Below the pieces are notes generated by a model. It was given only the letters and a program-made list of their open reading frames with translations. It searched no databases and was not told the origin of the DNA. Positions 53,183 to 61,430 of a stretch of 64,000 nt of DNA are shown here, one piece after another. How positions within the stretch are numbered: the first letter of the stretch is position 1; the number at the start of each line of letters is the position of its first letter. This stretch comes from CBDFKQ01 sp965248855 (GTDB lineage: Bacteria; Bacteroidota; Bacteroidia; Cytophagales; 172606-1), in the NCBI GenBank assembly GCA_965248855.1, contig CBDFKQ010000027.1, positions 89,563-153,562 on the forward strand, in the 5' to 3' direction. The position numbers and the translations under genes were made by a program.

Positions 53183-55587
53183 TGCTATATCCGTCTAATA
53201 TTGAACAAAAAATCGGCTTTGATAAAATCAGGGAAATAATTAAGCAAAATTGCATAAGCAGTTTAGGAAAACGTTTTGCTGAAAAAATTCGATTTTCCGA
53301 CGATTTTGATATTATAAACAAACTGGTGAGGCAAACAGCAGAGTTTAAAGAAATTTTAATACTCGAACCTGATTTCCCCTCTTCTAATTACATTGATGCA
53401 ACTCCTTCTTTATCTAAAGCTGCCATTGAAGGTACTTTTTTAATTGAAGATGAGTTTTTTGATGTAAAGCTTTCCTTACAAACCATTTCTGATTGCCTTC
53501 GTTTTTTTAAAAACCAAGATGAAACACAATTTTCAAATCTTAGAAACTTAACAGAAGGAATAGAAATAGAAAAGCAATTGCTTGCTAAAATTAATTCTGT
53601 AATTGATGAAAGAGGAAAACTTAAGGATAATGCGTCTTCAGAACTTCAACAAATTCGCAAACAAATAATTTCTGAGCAATCCGGATTAAGAAAAAAATTA
53701 GATTCAATTTTAAAATCTGCAAAAAGCAATGGTTATGTTTCGGAAGATGCCTCACCAACGATAAGAAATGGAAGGATGGTAATTCCGGTAACGGCAGAAT
53801 TTAAAAAAAGAATTAAAGGGTTTGTTCAAGATGAATCATCTACCGGACAAACACTTTTTATTGAACCTGTAGAAATTTTAGAATCAAACAATGAAATACG
53901 TGAACTTGAATATGCCGAGAAAAGAGAAATAATAAAAATACTGACTTTACTGACAGATAATTTACGTCCATACGTACCACAATTAAAAAAGGCTTATATA
54001 TTTTTAGGTATTGTTGATTTTTTACGTGCGAAAGCAAAATTTGCAATCGATATTAATGCCATAAATCCTCATTTTGGCAATCAACCATTGGTTAATTGGG
54101 AAAATACTTATCATCCACTCCTTTATATTGCTCATAGAAATGCAGGTAAACAAATTGTTCCTCTTAATTTAAAATTAGATCCAAAATATAGAATTTTATT
54201 AATTTCCGGGCCGAATGCAGGGGGAAAATCTGTTACATTAAAAACAGTAGGTTTAATTCAATACATGTTTCAATGCGGGTTATTAATCCCTGTTGCCGAA
54301 AACACAAAAATAGGCTTATTTAAAAATATATTTATTGATATTGGTGATGAACAAAGCCTTGAAAATGATTTGAGTACTTATAGCTCTCATCTTTCAAACA
54401 TGAAGCATTTTATAAAATTCGCGAATAAAAATACTTTGTTTTTAATTGACGAGTTTGGAACCGGCACCGAACCCGGTATGGGAGGTGCAATTGCCGAAAG
54501 TATATTACAAAAACTAAATGAAGCGAAAGCATTTGGTGTTATTAACACTCATTATACCAATTTAAAACTTTTTGCAGAACATAACGAAGGCATTCAAAAT
54601 GGAGCAATGAGGTTTGATACACAGAATTTAGAGCCATTGTATCTTTTGGAAATTGGAAAACCGGGCAGTTCGTTTGCTTTTGAAATCGCACATAAAATTG
54701 GCCTTCCTCAAGAGGTTATTGCCAATGCAAAAATAAAAGCAGGAGAAAAACAAGTTGATTTTGACCAACTTCTAAGAGATTTAGAAATTGAAAAGAGAAA
54801 CCTTTCGCAAAAAAATCAGGAATTAAAAATCAGGGAAAAAGATCTTAAAAAATTACAACTCGATTACGAAACCTTAAAATTTGAAATTGAAACAAACAAG
54901 AAGCAATTATTAAATAAAGCAAAACAGGAAGCAAAAGATTTGGTTGCCAATGCAAACAAAAAAATAGAAAGTACCATAAGAGAAATAATTGAAAATAAAG
55001 CGGAAAAAGTTTCAACAAAAAAATTAAGAAATGAATTAGAATTTTTTGAAAATGAACTTCAACCCGATATTATTATTGAAGAAACGGAAGATGATGAAAA
55101 TGAAGAAATTGAAGTAATCAATGGCGAAATAATTGTCGGAAACTTAGTAAGAGTGAAAGGGCAAACCGCCTCAGGAGAAGTTTTAAGCATAAAAGGTAAA
55201 GATGTTGAAATTAGAATTGGTTCTTTAAAATCTAATATAAAATTAAACAGGTTAGAAAAAATTACCAGAAAAGAATTTAAAAAACAAACTAAGGAATTTA
55301 TTCCTCCAATGAAAGGAATAGATATGAATGAAAAAATGAGTAATTTCAGTTATCAACTCGACCTAAGAGGAAAAAGAACTGAAGAAGCCCTTCCATTGGT
55401 TGACGATTTAATTGATGATGCAATTATGCTAAACCAAACCGAGGTAAGAATTGTGCATGGAAAAGGTGATGGCATACTAAGAACTTTGGTAAGAAATCAT
55501 TTAAAACAATACTCACAAATTTCTTCCATGACAGATGAACATGCTGACAGAGGCGGCGCCGGAGTAACTATTATAAAAATGAAATAA
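53182..55587 (+). CDS. mutS2: Endonuclease MutS2
   Basis: 801 residues. MutS2 lacks the mismatch-recognition domains of MutS and counters recombination or rescues collided ribosomes in some species. The ATPase domain has Walker A GPNAGGKSVTLKTVG near residue 344, Walker B IDEFGTG and the helix ANTHYTNLKLFAEH-like segment (INTHYTNLKLFA). A long coiled coil spans about 515-620. A KOW-like segment with IVGNLVRVKGQTASGEVLSI precedes the C-terminal Smr nuclease domain (about 724-801) with LDLRGKRTEEALP and IVHGKGDGILR. Start overlaps the DUF4296 gene. Confidence 0.95.
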   Translation: MLYPSNIEQKIGFDKIREIIKQNCISSLGKRFAEKIRFSDDFDIINKLVRQTAEFKEILILEPDFPSSNYIDATPSLSKAAIEGTFLIEDEFFDVKLSLQTISDCLRFFKNQDETQFSNLRNLTEGIEIEKQLLAKINSVIDERGKLKDNASSELQQIRKQIISEQSGLRKKLDSILKSAKSNGYVSEDASPTIRNGRMVIPVTAEFKKRIKGFVQDESSTGQTLFIEPVEILESNNEIRELEYAEKREIIKILTLLTDNLRPYVPQLKKAYIFLGIVDFLRAKAKFAIDINAINPHFGNQPLVNWENTYHPLLYIAHRNAGKQIVPLNLKLDPKYRILLISGPNAGGKSVTLKTVGLIQYMFQCGLLIPVAENTKIGLFKNIFIDIGDEQSLENDLSTYSSHLSNMKHFIKFANKNTLFLIDEFGTGTEPGMGGAIAESILQKLNEAKAFGVINTHYTNLKLFAEHNEGIQNGAMRFDTQNLEPLYLLEIGKPGSSFAFEIAHKIGLPQEVIANAKIKAGEKQVDFDQLLRDLEIEKRNLSQKNQELKIREKDLKKLQLDYETLKFEIETNKKQLLNKAKQEAKDLVANANKKIESTIREIIENKAEKVSTKKLRNELEFFENELQPDIIIEETEDDENEEIEVINGEIIVGNLVRVKGQTASGEVLSIKGKDVEIRIGSLKSNIKLNRLEKITRKEFKKQTKEFIPPMKGIDMNEKMSNFSYQLDLRGKRTEEALPLVDDLIDDAIMLNQTEVRIVHGKGDGILRTLVRNHLKQYSQISSMTDEHADRGGAGVTIIKMK

Positions 55588-55588
55588 A

Positions 55589-56509
55589 TTATTTATTTTT
55601 ATAAAGTGCTTCAACCGCTTCTTCCGCCTTTGAAAATTCAAACTTGAACCCGGCGTCAAGTAATTTTTTTGGTATTACCCATCTGCTTTTTAAAATTAAT
55701 TCGGGTTCAGTGCCGATAACAAAAGCGCCGATGGCAAGCAGCCATTCAGGTGCAGGAAATCCGAAAGGAATATTATAAGTTTTTCTTATTGCCCGCATTA
55801 ACTTAGCATTTCGAATAGGTTCAGGTGCAGTGCAATTAAAAATACCGCTTTCATTATTATTTAAAAACCATTCTGTACATTTTACTGTATCAAGTTCATG
55901 AATCCAGGCAACAAACTGATTTCCATTTCCTTGCTTACCTCCTATCCCTAATTTGGCTAAATTTAATAATCTCGGAAAAACCCCATCGCTGTTTCCAAGT
56001 ACTATTCCAAGTCTCAGTGCCACTTTTCGAGTTTGTGGTGTTGGTATTTCAAAAAATGTTTTTTCCCATACTTTACACACTTCAACGGAAAAACCATTTC
56101 CTATTTCTCCGGTAATTTCATCTTGAGGTTTATCTTCAGCATGTCGGTAAATGGTCGCACTCGTAATATTTATCCATAATTTAGGAGGAGTTGTAAGCTT
56201 TTGAATTATTTTTCCTAATAATTCGGTAGGTAAAACCCTTGAAGAAATTATTTCTGATTTATTTTTTTTATTATATCTGCAATTGACATTCTTACCACAT
56301 AGGTTTATTACCATATCTGTATTTTCTAATTCTGCAACCCATTCTCCTTCTGTTTTTCCATCCCATACTAATGTTTTAATATTGTCATTAGATTTGAGAA
56401 GCGTGCGACTTAATATTATAATCTCATTTGCTTTGTTTTTATAATAATCAGCCAATACGTTGCCTAAATAACCATTTCCACCTGCCAAAACAATTTTATT
56501 ATATTTCAT
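55589..56509 (-). CDS. TIGR01777-family epimerase-like oxidoreductase
   Basis: 306 residues, extended SDR with VLAGGNGYLGNVLADYY at the N-terminus. Signatures such as VINLCGKNVNCRYNKKNKSE, GNQFVAWIHELDTV and GIFNCTAPEPIRNAKLMRAI are typical of TIGR01777 (YfcH/SulA-like proteins). Substrate unknown. It ends two bases after the mutS2 stop (convergent) and follows the DCC-family gene by six bases. Confidence 0.92.
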   Translation of the reverse strand: MKYNKIVLAGGNGYLGNVLADYYKNKANEIIILSRTLLKSNDNIKTLVWDGKTEGEWVAELENTDMVINLCGKNVNCRYNKKNKSEIISSRVLPTELLGKIIQKLTTPPKLWINITSATIYRHAEDKPQDEITGEIGNGFSVEVCKVWEKTFFEIPTPQTRKVALRLGIVLGNSDGVFPRLLNLAKLGIGGKQGNGNQFVAWIHELDTVKCTEWFLNNNESGIFNCTAPEPIRNAKLMRAIRKTYNIPFGFPAPEWLLAIGAFVIGTEPELILKSRWVIPKKLLDAGFKFEFSKAEEAVEALYKNK

Positions 56510-56515
56510 AAAATT

Positions 56516-57337
56516 TTATTTTAATATTATTAATAAAACAATTGATCTATATAATATCCAGGTAATAGTCAGCAACCATCCTAAGTTTAAAAGTTTTGAT
56601 CTGCGGATGTGTTCTAAAAGCATTAAACACACAATTACTATAAAGTAAATTAAGTAAAATACAACATTGATGTTTGCAATTAAATTGAGAGCGATTGGTA
56701 AGAGAAGTAATAAGCTTCCGGCAAATGAAATGGTCATCATGTTACCCAGATATTCCCATGTTTTTTCTTTTTTATAAGAAAAAACAATTAATCCCTGAAA
56801 TATAATCTGCCCTCCACATATTAAAAACTCCCTATAAAAATCTCCGGAAGGAATTATTCCATTTAATAAATGAGTATAAGAGTTTAATATTATTGATGTA
56901 ACAAACCAGGTAAAAACCAAATATGCAATTCGATAATTTATTTTAAATGTTGGCTGATAAGTAAAATTATTTTCAGGTATCTGCTTTAAAGGAATTATTA
57001 TACGCCTGTTATATGAAACAAATGCATACAACACACTCATTATTTTTATAAATAAAGGTGATGAAAATAATGGGTTAAAGAACGGAAAAGAATTTCCTAT
57101 TATTATAAAAAGACTCTTGATACCATAAGTTACTTCTCCTGTTTCTGTATTTATCAACGCAATTTCATTTACTGCTCTTTGTTGATCAACATAAGGGCAC
57201 ACATGAGCAGGCATATTTTGATAAGATTCCCTTCCGTTATCACTTAGCATGCCGGTCTTTACAAATGTATTTGTATATAGATTGCACATCGGGCAATCAG
57301 CGTCATATAACACAATATAATTTTCTAATGTTTTCAT
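56516..57337 (-). CDS. DCC-family thiol-disulfide protein fused to a membrane domain
   Basis: 273 residues. The N-terminal domain has the DCC motif YDADCPMCNLYTNTF (CPMC at residues 15-18), as in DUF393 proteins. Residues about 115-270 form five to six predicted helices, so this is a longer form with a membrane part. An imperfect copy of the GbsR-type palindrome lies directly before its ATG. The TIGR01777 gene follows after six bases. Confidence 0.85.
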   Translation of the reverse strand: MKTLENYIVLYDADCPMCNLYTNTFVKTGMLSDNGRESYQNMPAHVCPYVDQQRAVNEIALINTETGEVTYGIKSLFIIIGNSFPFFNPLFSSPLFIKIMSVLYAFVSYNRRIIIPLKQIPENNFTYQPTFKINYRIAYLVFTWFVTSIILNSYTHLLNGIIPSGDFYREFLICGGQIIFQGLIVFSYKKEKTWEYLGNMMTISFAGSLLLLLPIALNLIANINVVFYLIYFIVIVCLMLLEHIRRSKLLNLGWLLTITWILYRSIVLLIILK

Positions 57338-57360
57338 ACTTTCAATAATTAGTGAAAATT
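57338..57360 (-). promoter_or_regulatory. Second predicted operator of the GbsR-like regulator
   Basis: ACTTTCAATAATTAGTGAAA followed by AT matches 20 of 22 bases of the palindrome at 57907-57932. It directly precedes the ATG of the DCC-family gene, so binding could block promoter clearance or translation of the next gene. Confidence 0.6.
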
Positions 57361-57376
57361 AATGACAAAAAAATAT

Positions 57377-57880
57377 TTATTTTAAAAGTTTAAGTATCGA
57401 GCCAAAAAACCAGTTTTCATCTGCCTTTAACATAGTTTCTACACTTTTATCTACTTTACTTGCAAAAGCATGAATATTTTTAATGGTTTCAACAAATTGT
57501 TTGGCCTCTTCAGATTTTGCATCTTCGATATACTGAAGTTGTTGCAATTCATATAAAACCGGCTCTATTTCCCTTTTTTTCCTTTCTCTTGCAATTCGCT
57601 TTGCAACTTCCCAAATATCTTTTTCGCCATTAAAATATTCTTTTCTGTCACCCGGATGGAGTTCTTTATGAATTAAATTCCAATTAAGCAGATCGCGTAT
57701 ATTCATATTGGCATTGCCCCGTGAAATACTTAAGCTTTCCATAATCTCTTCAGTACTTAAAGGTTTTTCAGAGATCATTAATAAGGCATGTATTTGAGCC
57801 ATAGTGCGGTTAATGCCCCACTCAGAACCCAGTTTACCCCATGCCTGAATAAATTTTAATTTTGCGTCTTCTATTTTCAT
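57377..57880 (-). CDS. GbsR/MarR-type transcriptional regulator
   Basis: 167 residues, winged-helix domain at about 10-95 with MAQIHALLMISEKPLSTEEI, SLSISRGNANMNIRDLLNWN and LIHKELHPGDRKEYF, which are the GbsR pattern. A C-terminal helical region follows (about 100-167), probably for dimerisation. It is followed by the DCC-family and TIGR01777 genes (39- and 6-base gaps), which it likely controls together with itself. Inducer unknown. Confidence 0.9.
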   Translation of the reverse strand: MKIEDAKLKFIQAWGKLGSEWGINRTMAQIHALLMISEKPLSTEEIMESLSISRGNANMNIRDLLNWNLIHKELHPGDRKEYFNGEKDIWEVAKRIARERKKREIEPVLYELQQLQYIEDAKSEEAKQFVETIKNIHAFASKVDKSVETMLKADENWFFGSILKLLK

Positions 57881-57887
57881 TTCATTG

Positions 57888-57932
57888 CAAATATATTAAA
57901 GTTTTTAAACTTTCAATAATTATTGAAAGTTT
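57888..57932 (-). promoter_or_regulatory. Promoter and autoregulatory operator of the GbsR-like gene
   Basis: A 26-base perfect palindrome (57907-57932, core CTTTCAATAATTATTGAAAG). On the minus strand a -7 element TATATTTG lies at 57895 to 57888, about 8 bases before the ATG, and ATTG (three of four bases of the -33 box) at 57917 to 57914 falls inside the palindrome. Binding of the regulator would therefore block its own promoter. The promoter reading implies a very short leader. Confidence 0.6.
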
Positions 57933-57983
57933 AATTTTAAAAATGTTTAATTCGTATAAAAAATGTAAAAATCGAGAAATAAA

Positions 57984-58012
57984 AAAGCCCTTACAAAATT
58001 TGTAAGGGCTTT
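57984..58012 (-). terminator. Terminator after tRNA-Leu
   Basis: Perfect 14-base stem AAAGCCCTTACAAA / TTTGTAAGGGCTTT directly 3' of the tRNA on the minus strand. Confidence 0.85.
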
Positions 58013-58014
58013 AG

Positions 58015-58100
58015 TACCAGGAGCGGGGGTCGAACCCGCACGAGATTTAGGTCTCACAGGATTTTAAGTCCTGCGTGTCTACCAATTCCACCATCCCGGC
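58015..58100 (-). tRNA. tRNA-Leu (anticodon TAA)
   Basis: 86-base cloverleaf read on the minus strand: acceptor GCCGGGA / TCCTGGT (with two G-T pairs), D arm with GGTGGAATTGGTAGACAC, anticodon stem CAGGA / TCCTG with loop CTTAAAA, a long variable arm, T-arm GGGTTCGACCCC, discriminator A. No CCA is encoded. The long variable arm and loop show tRNA-Leu. Confidence 0.95.
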
Positions 58101-58143
58101 ATTAAAACTTTAATAATCAAAGTTTTAAAATTTTTAATATTTG

Positions 58144-58187
58144 CTTTAAAAAAGAAGCACCGCTATGTCGGTGCTTCTTTTTTAAAG
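58144..58187 (-). terminator. Terminator after tRNA-Gly
   Basis: Perfect 19-base stem (arms 58144-58162 and 58169-58187, core GAAGCACCG) with loop CTATGT and T-runs on both strands. It separates the two tRNA genes, so each may have its own transcript. Confidence 0.88.
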
Positions 58188-58189
58188 AG

Positions 58190-58262
58190 AGCGAAAGACG
58201 AGGTTCGAACTCGCGACCTATACCTTGGCAAGGTATCGCTCTACCAACTGAGCTACTTTCGC
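58190..58262 (-). tRNA. tRNA-Gly (anticodon GCC)
   Basis: 73-base cloverleaf on the minus strand: acceptor GCGAAAG / CTTTCGC, D arm GCTCAGTTGGTAGAGC, anticodon stem ATACC / GGTAT with loop TTGCCAA, T-arm with GAGTTCGAACCTC, discriminator T. No CCA is encoded. Confidence 0.96.
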
Positions 58263-58484
58263 TTGTATTATTAAAATGTGGATGCAAATATACTTTCATT
58301 TTTTTATTCTGCAACAGTAACATTCTATTTTTTTATACATTTTAAATTTTAAAAATATTAACGAAATCTAATTAGCTCATTTTTAATACATTCTTTCAGT
58401 AAAAACATTTTAAAATTCAATAACTGTACTTTTATATTTATGTGAATTGGTTACCAACCTGCATTAAGATAAGAAATCTCCTAT

Positions 58485-58492
58485 TATATTTG
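58485..58492 (+). promoter_or_regulatory. -7 element of the enoyl-CoA hydratase gene
   Basis: TATATTTG fits TAnnTTTG, 38 bases before the ATG. No TTTG lies at the expected upstream distance. Confidence 0.35.
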
Positions 58493-58529
58493 ACTCGACA
58501 AACGCTTTACTCTCAAATAATAAAGTTTT

Positions 58530-59315
58530 ATGGCATTTGAAAATTTACAACTTTCTCACCAAGACGGCATTTTAACAATCATCATTGCCAGAGCTTCTAA
58601 AATGAATTCATTGAACCAACAAACCCTTACCGAAATTCGATCGGCTATGGAACAGGTTTACAGTGATAACTCAATAAAAGGAGTAATTTTTATTGGTGAA
58701 GGCGAAAAAGCTTTTGTTGCAGGTGCTGATATCGCTGAATTTGCAACTATTACAGGTGTGAACAGCCGTAAATTTTCTGAAAACGGCCAGGATGTTTTTT
58801 CTTCGATAGAAACATGTCCTAAGCCGGTTATTGCTGCTGTAAATGGTTTTGCACTTGGCGGTGGTTGTGAATTGGCAATGGCTTGCCATATAAGAGTAGC
58901 TGTTCAAAGTGCTAAGTTTGGCTTACCGGAAGTGAGTTTGGGTTTAATCCCCGGCTATGGTGGCACACAACGCTTACCTCAATTAATCGGCAAAGGCAAA
59001 GCAATGGAATTAATTATGACCGGTGAAATGATTCCTGCAAATGAAGCAAAAATTTTAGGCTTAGTAAATCATGTTGTAGAAGCGCAAGAAGAATTATTAC
59101 CCAAAGCAAAGGAAATCTTATCGAAAATATTTAATAAGGCTCCAATCGCCATCGAAATGGTTATAAACTGCATTAATGCAGTTTATAATAAATCGGAAGA
59201 AGATGGTTATCAAACCGAAGCAAATTCTTTTGGAATTTGTTCCCGCACAGAAGATTTTAAAGAAGGTACAAAAGCATTTTTAGAAAAACGCAAACCTAAT
59301 TTTCAAGGGAAATAA
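58530..59315 (+). CDS. Enoyl-CoA hydratase/isomerase family protein
   Basis: Crotonase-fold enzyme, 261 residues, of fatty acid or 3-hydroxybutyryl-CoA metabolism. Oxyanion loop GADIAEF near residue 67 and GFALGGGCELAMACH near 108-122; both active-site glutamates are visible (CELAMA and LPEVSLGLIPG). These two glutamates are typical of true hydratases. No other beta-oxidation gene is adjacent. Stand-alone. Confidence 0.93.
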   Translation: MAFENLQLSHQDGILTIIIARASKMNSLNQQTLTEIRSAMEQVYSDNSIKGVIFIGEGEKAFVAGADIAEFATITGVNSRKFSENGQDVFSSIETCPKPVIAAVNGFALGGGCELAMACHIRVAVQSAKFGLPEVSLGLIPGYGGTQRLPQLIGKGKAMELIMTGEMIPANEAKILGLVNHVVEAQEELLPKAKEILSKIFNKAPIAIEMVINCINAVYNKSEEDGYQTEANSFGICSRTEDFKEGTKAFLEKRKPNFQGK

Positions 59316-59344
59316 TAAATTTTATTTTTTTATTAATTATTGAA

Positions 59345-59366
59345 AAAACGATATTGATATATTGAT
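59345..59366 (+). repeat. Dispersed intergenic motif, copy g
   Basis: ACGATATTGATATATTGAT preceded by AAA; identical to copy d at 35440 over 22 bases. It lies between the enoyl-CoA hydratase and the HEPN gene. Confidence 0.6.
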
Positions 59367-59499
59367 TTTTTTTGAATATAAATATCTCTTAGAACTAATC
59401 ATAAGAATTCAAAATGCTTCTTCGGGAACTCAACGGATAGTGTGCTCGTAGTGATAGACATAAGAAATAGGAACAATACTTTTAAAGTAAATATTCATC

Positions 59500-60486
59500 A
59501 TGAATGATCTGATATTATTAATATGTGCTGTAGAAAACCTTGAAATTGATGATTCAAGTATGTCTTTAAATTTCAAAGGATTTAATCTACGCAACCACAA
59601 TTCTGCTAAAATGTTTGTGGGTGGAGAATTAATTCTATATTATGGTTTAGAAGTATTTAATAAGTTAAATACTTCTCCAATTTTTTTTTCATTAATTAAT
59701 GATAATGAATTTAGTAAAGAAACAGATTCGGTAAAACTACACGCTCTTACCGAAACCGGAATAAATTTATTGCAAGCCTACATACATTGTTTATGGTTTA
59801 TAAAAGATTGCTGTGTAAGAGTTGATACCATATATCTTGAATATAAACTAAAAAACAAGGTCCTTTCGAGGACGAAATGTGATTTGATTTCTAACTCAAA
59901 GGGCAAGTTTGATAAAATTAAGTTCTTAAAAGCGGAGTTAGATATTGCATTATCATATTTACATAAGTTAAATGACATAATTAATTTTAAAATAAATTTA
60001 TCAGAAGAAGAGTCAAAAGAGAAGTGGGAAAGAACTGAAATTACTCCAGGTGACTTTAATTATATAGATTATAAAGCTACAAATAGAATTCATAGAGCTT
60101 TTAACTTTTTAACACTTGCAAGAATAAATTCTTTTTTGCCACAGAAGATTATGTTTTATATATCTTGCTGCGAATCTTTGTTTAGTACTGACCCTAACGA
60201 AATTACTCATAAAGTTTCAGAGAGAATTGCTTGCTATATTGGAAATGATTTTAAAGATAAAATAGAGATTTTTGATTTGGTTAAAAAATGCTATAGTACT
60301 CGTTCTAAGTACATACATGGTCAAAAGCTTGATTCAAAGGATTTATCTGAAACATCTTTCAAAATAGATTCAGAAATTAGAAAATTATTTATTAAAATTA
60401 TTTATGATAAAGACTATTTAGATAATCAAAACAAAAATCCCGATGATTTCGAAAAATGGCTTAAAAATTTAATTTTTATTTCTTAA
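59500..60486 (+). CDS. HEPN-domain protein (ApeA-like), possible ribonuclease
   Basis: 328 residues without signal or membrane helix. The N-terminal 170 residues are not recognised. The C-terminal region has RINSFLPQKIMFYISCCESL and SERIACYIGN, then R268-S-K-Y-I-H273 followed by GQK. This is the R-x4-H catalytic pattern of HEPN ribonucleases, and the layout resembles the Apea-like HEPN group found in abortive-infection proteins. The gene is alone between housekeeping genes and structured repeats, with no antitoxin-like partner visible. A role in defence is inference. Confidence 0.65.
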   Translation: MNDLILLICAVENLEIDDSSMSLNFKGFNLRNHNSAKMFVGGELILYYGLEVFNKLNTSPIFFSLINDNEFSKETDSVKLHALTETGINLLQAYIHCLWFIKDCCVRVDTIYLEYKLKNKVLSRTKCDLISNSKGKFDKIKFLKAELDIALSYLHKLNDIINFKINLSEEESKEKWERTEITPGDFNYIDYKATNRIHRAFNFLTLARINSFLPQKIMFYISCCESLFSTDPNEITHKVSERIACYIGNDFKDKIEIFDLVKKCYSTRSKYIHGQKLDSKDLSETSFKIDSEIRKLFIKIIYDKDYLDNQNKNPDDFEKWLKNLIFIS

Positions 60487-60507
60487 AACTTAAAATAATT
60501 TACCCTT

Positions 60508-60652
60508 TCTGTCCGTAGATTGTTTCTACGGATTAAAATGAGTAGTAGTGTCTTAGACACAAAGAAGTAGAAAGAGAATAAAAAGAAAGCCTTGCCGGGA
60601 AAATTAGTGGCGGGTGAAGACATCTGCCATGGGGACAAAAATCCCACGAATT
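60508..60652 (+). other. Structured GC-richer intergenic block
   Basis: About 145 bases with three hairpins: TCCGTAGA / TCTACGGA (60512-60532), GTGTC-TTA-GACAC (60548-60560) and TGGG-n9-CCCA (60630-60646). The stretch GTGGCGGGTGAAGACATCTG followed by CCATGGGG is much more GC-rich than its surroundings. The minus-strand frame across it is not a real gene. It looks like an interspersed repeat or a structured RNA; only one copy is present here. Confidence 0.45.
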
Positions 60653-60668
60653 TTAAAAAACAAAAAAA

Positions 60669-60706
60669 ACAAAAACCTTTCAAAATTTAATTTTTGAAAG
60701 GTTTTG
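60669..60706. terminator. Bidirectional terminator
   Basis: Stem AAAACCTTTCAAAA / TTTTGAAAGGTTTT with loop TTTAAT and A/T runs at both ends. It lies between the HEPN gene with its downstream block and the convergent lipoprotein gene at 60769. Confidence 0.8.
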
Positions 60707-60768
60707 TCTATTCAATAATAATACTTCAAATGATTTGATAAATCTTAAAATGGAAAAGTATTAATTCT

Positions 60769-61338
60769 TTATTTTTCAATGAAAGAACCGGATATAGTTG
60801 TTGATTTATCTGTACTTTTAGTATTTTTTGGATCTGTATTATCTAGATTAGTACCTTTAATTGTTATTTGAGGAACAGATATATTTAATTTTCCTGTAGC
60901 ATTTAAAGTTACATTGGCGTAGGCTTTAGCAGATCCGGGTTGCGGAACTGCAAATAATAATTGAGATGCAGGCGAAATGCTATCAAGGGTAATGATAATC
61001 ACTTTATTTGAAGAGTTTTGAAAGTTTGCGAAAGCAGAAGAGGAAGTATCTGTAGATATTTCATAATTTCCTGAAGAGGGCTTTGCCAGTCCATTAAAAA
61101 TAAAATAAATCAAACTCTTCGCTCCCGCATTAGATTTTGCACCAACTGCAAGAGTATTAAATTTTCCTTTGGTTGCAAAAAAGACAGTATCAGAATTGTC
61201 AATGCCATCTGTTTGAACAAAAGCTGTGTTATCCAAAACAAAAGTTCCCCGTGTAGGTACACTATCATCTTTTTTTGAACAAGAGATTGATAATATTGTA
61301 ATAAGAAATAGAACGGAGCTTATTAATAAATTTTTCAT
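60769..61338 (-). CDS. Lipoprotein of unknown function
   Basis: 189 residues with signal peptide and lipobox ILSISC followed by SKKDDS. The rest is predicted beta-rich: GTFVLDNTAFVQTDGIDNSD, VFFATKGKFNTLAVGAKSN and KLNISVPQITIKGTNLDNTD. It has no recognised domain. It lies 92 bases downstream of the TIG-domain lipoprotein gene, on the same strand, and may be transcribed with it. Confidence 0.65.
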   Translation of the reverse strand: MKNLLISSVLFLITILSISCSKKDDSVPTRGTFVLDNTAFVQTDGIDNSDTVFFATKGKFNTLAVGAKSNAGAKSLIYFIFNGLAKPSSGNYEISTDTSSSAFANFQNSSNKVIIITLDSISPASQLLFAVPQPGSAKAYANVTLNATGKLNISVPQITIKGTNLDNTDPKNTKSTDKSTTISGSFIEK

Positions 61339-61430
61339 ATATATTTAATTATTTGATATTATAGATATTTTTAATTGTTACTAGAGTAACAGGTAAAATG
61401 CAGGTTAATCGAATAACGTGCCTTTGAGAC

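Noticed and set aside
58117..58323. Minus-strand frame of 68 codons
   Set aside because: It runs through tRNA-Gly and its terminator.
60483..60683. Minus-strand frame of 66 codons
   Set aside because: It crosses the structured GC-richer block and lacks coding features; similar hypothetical frames arise from repeats in related genomes.
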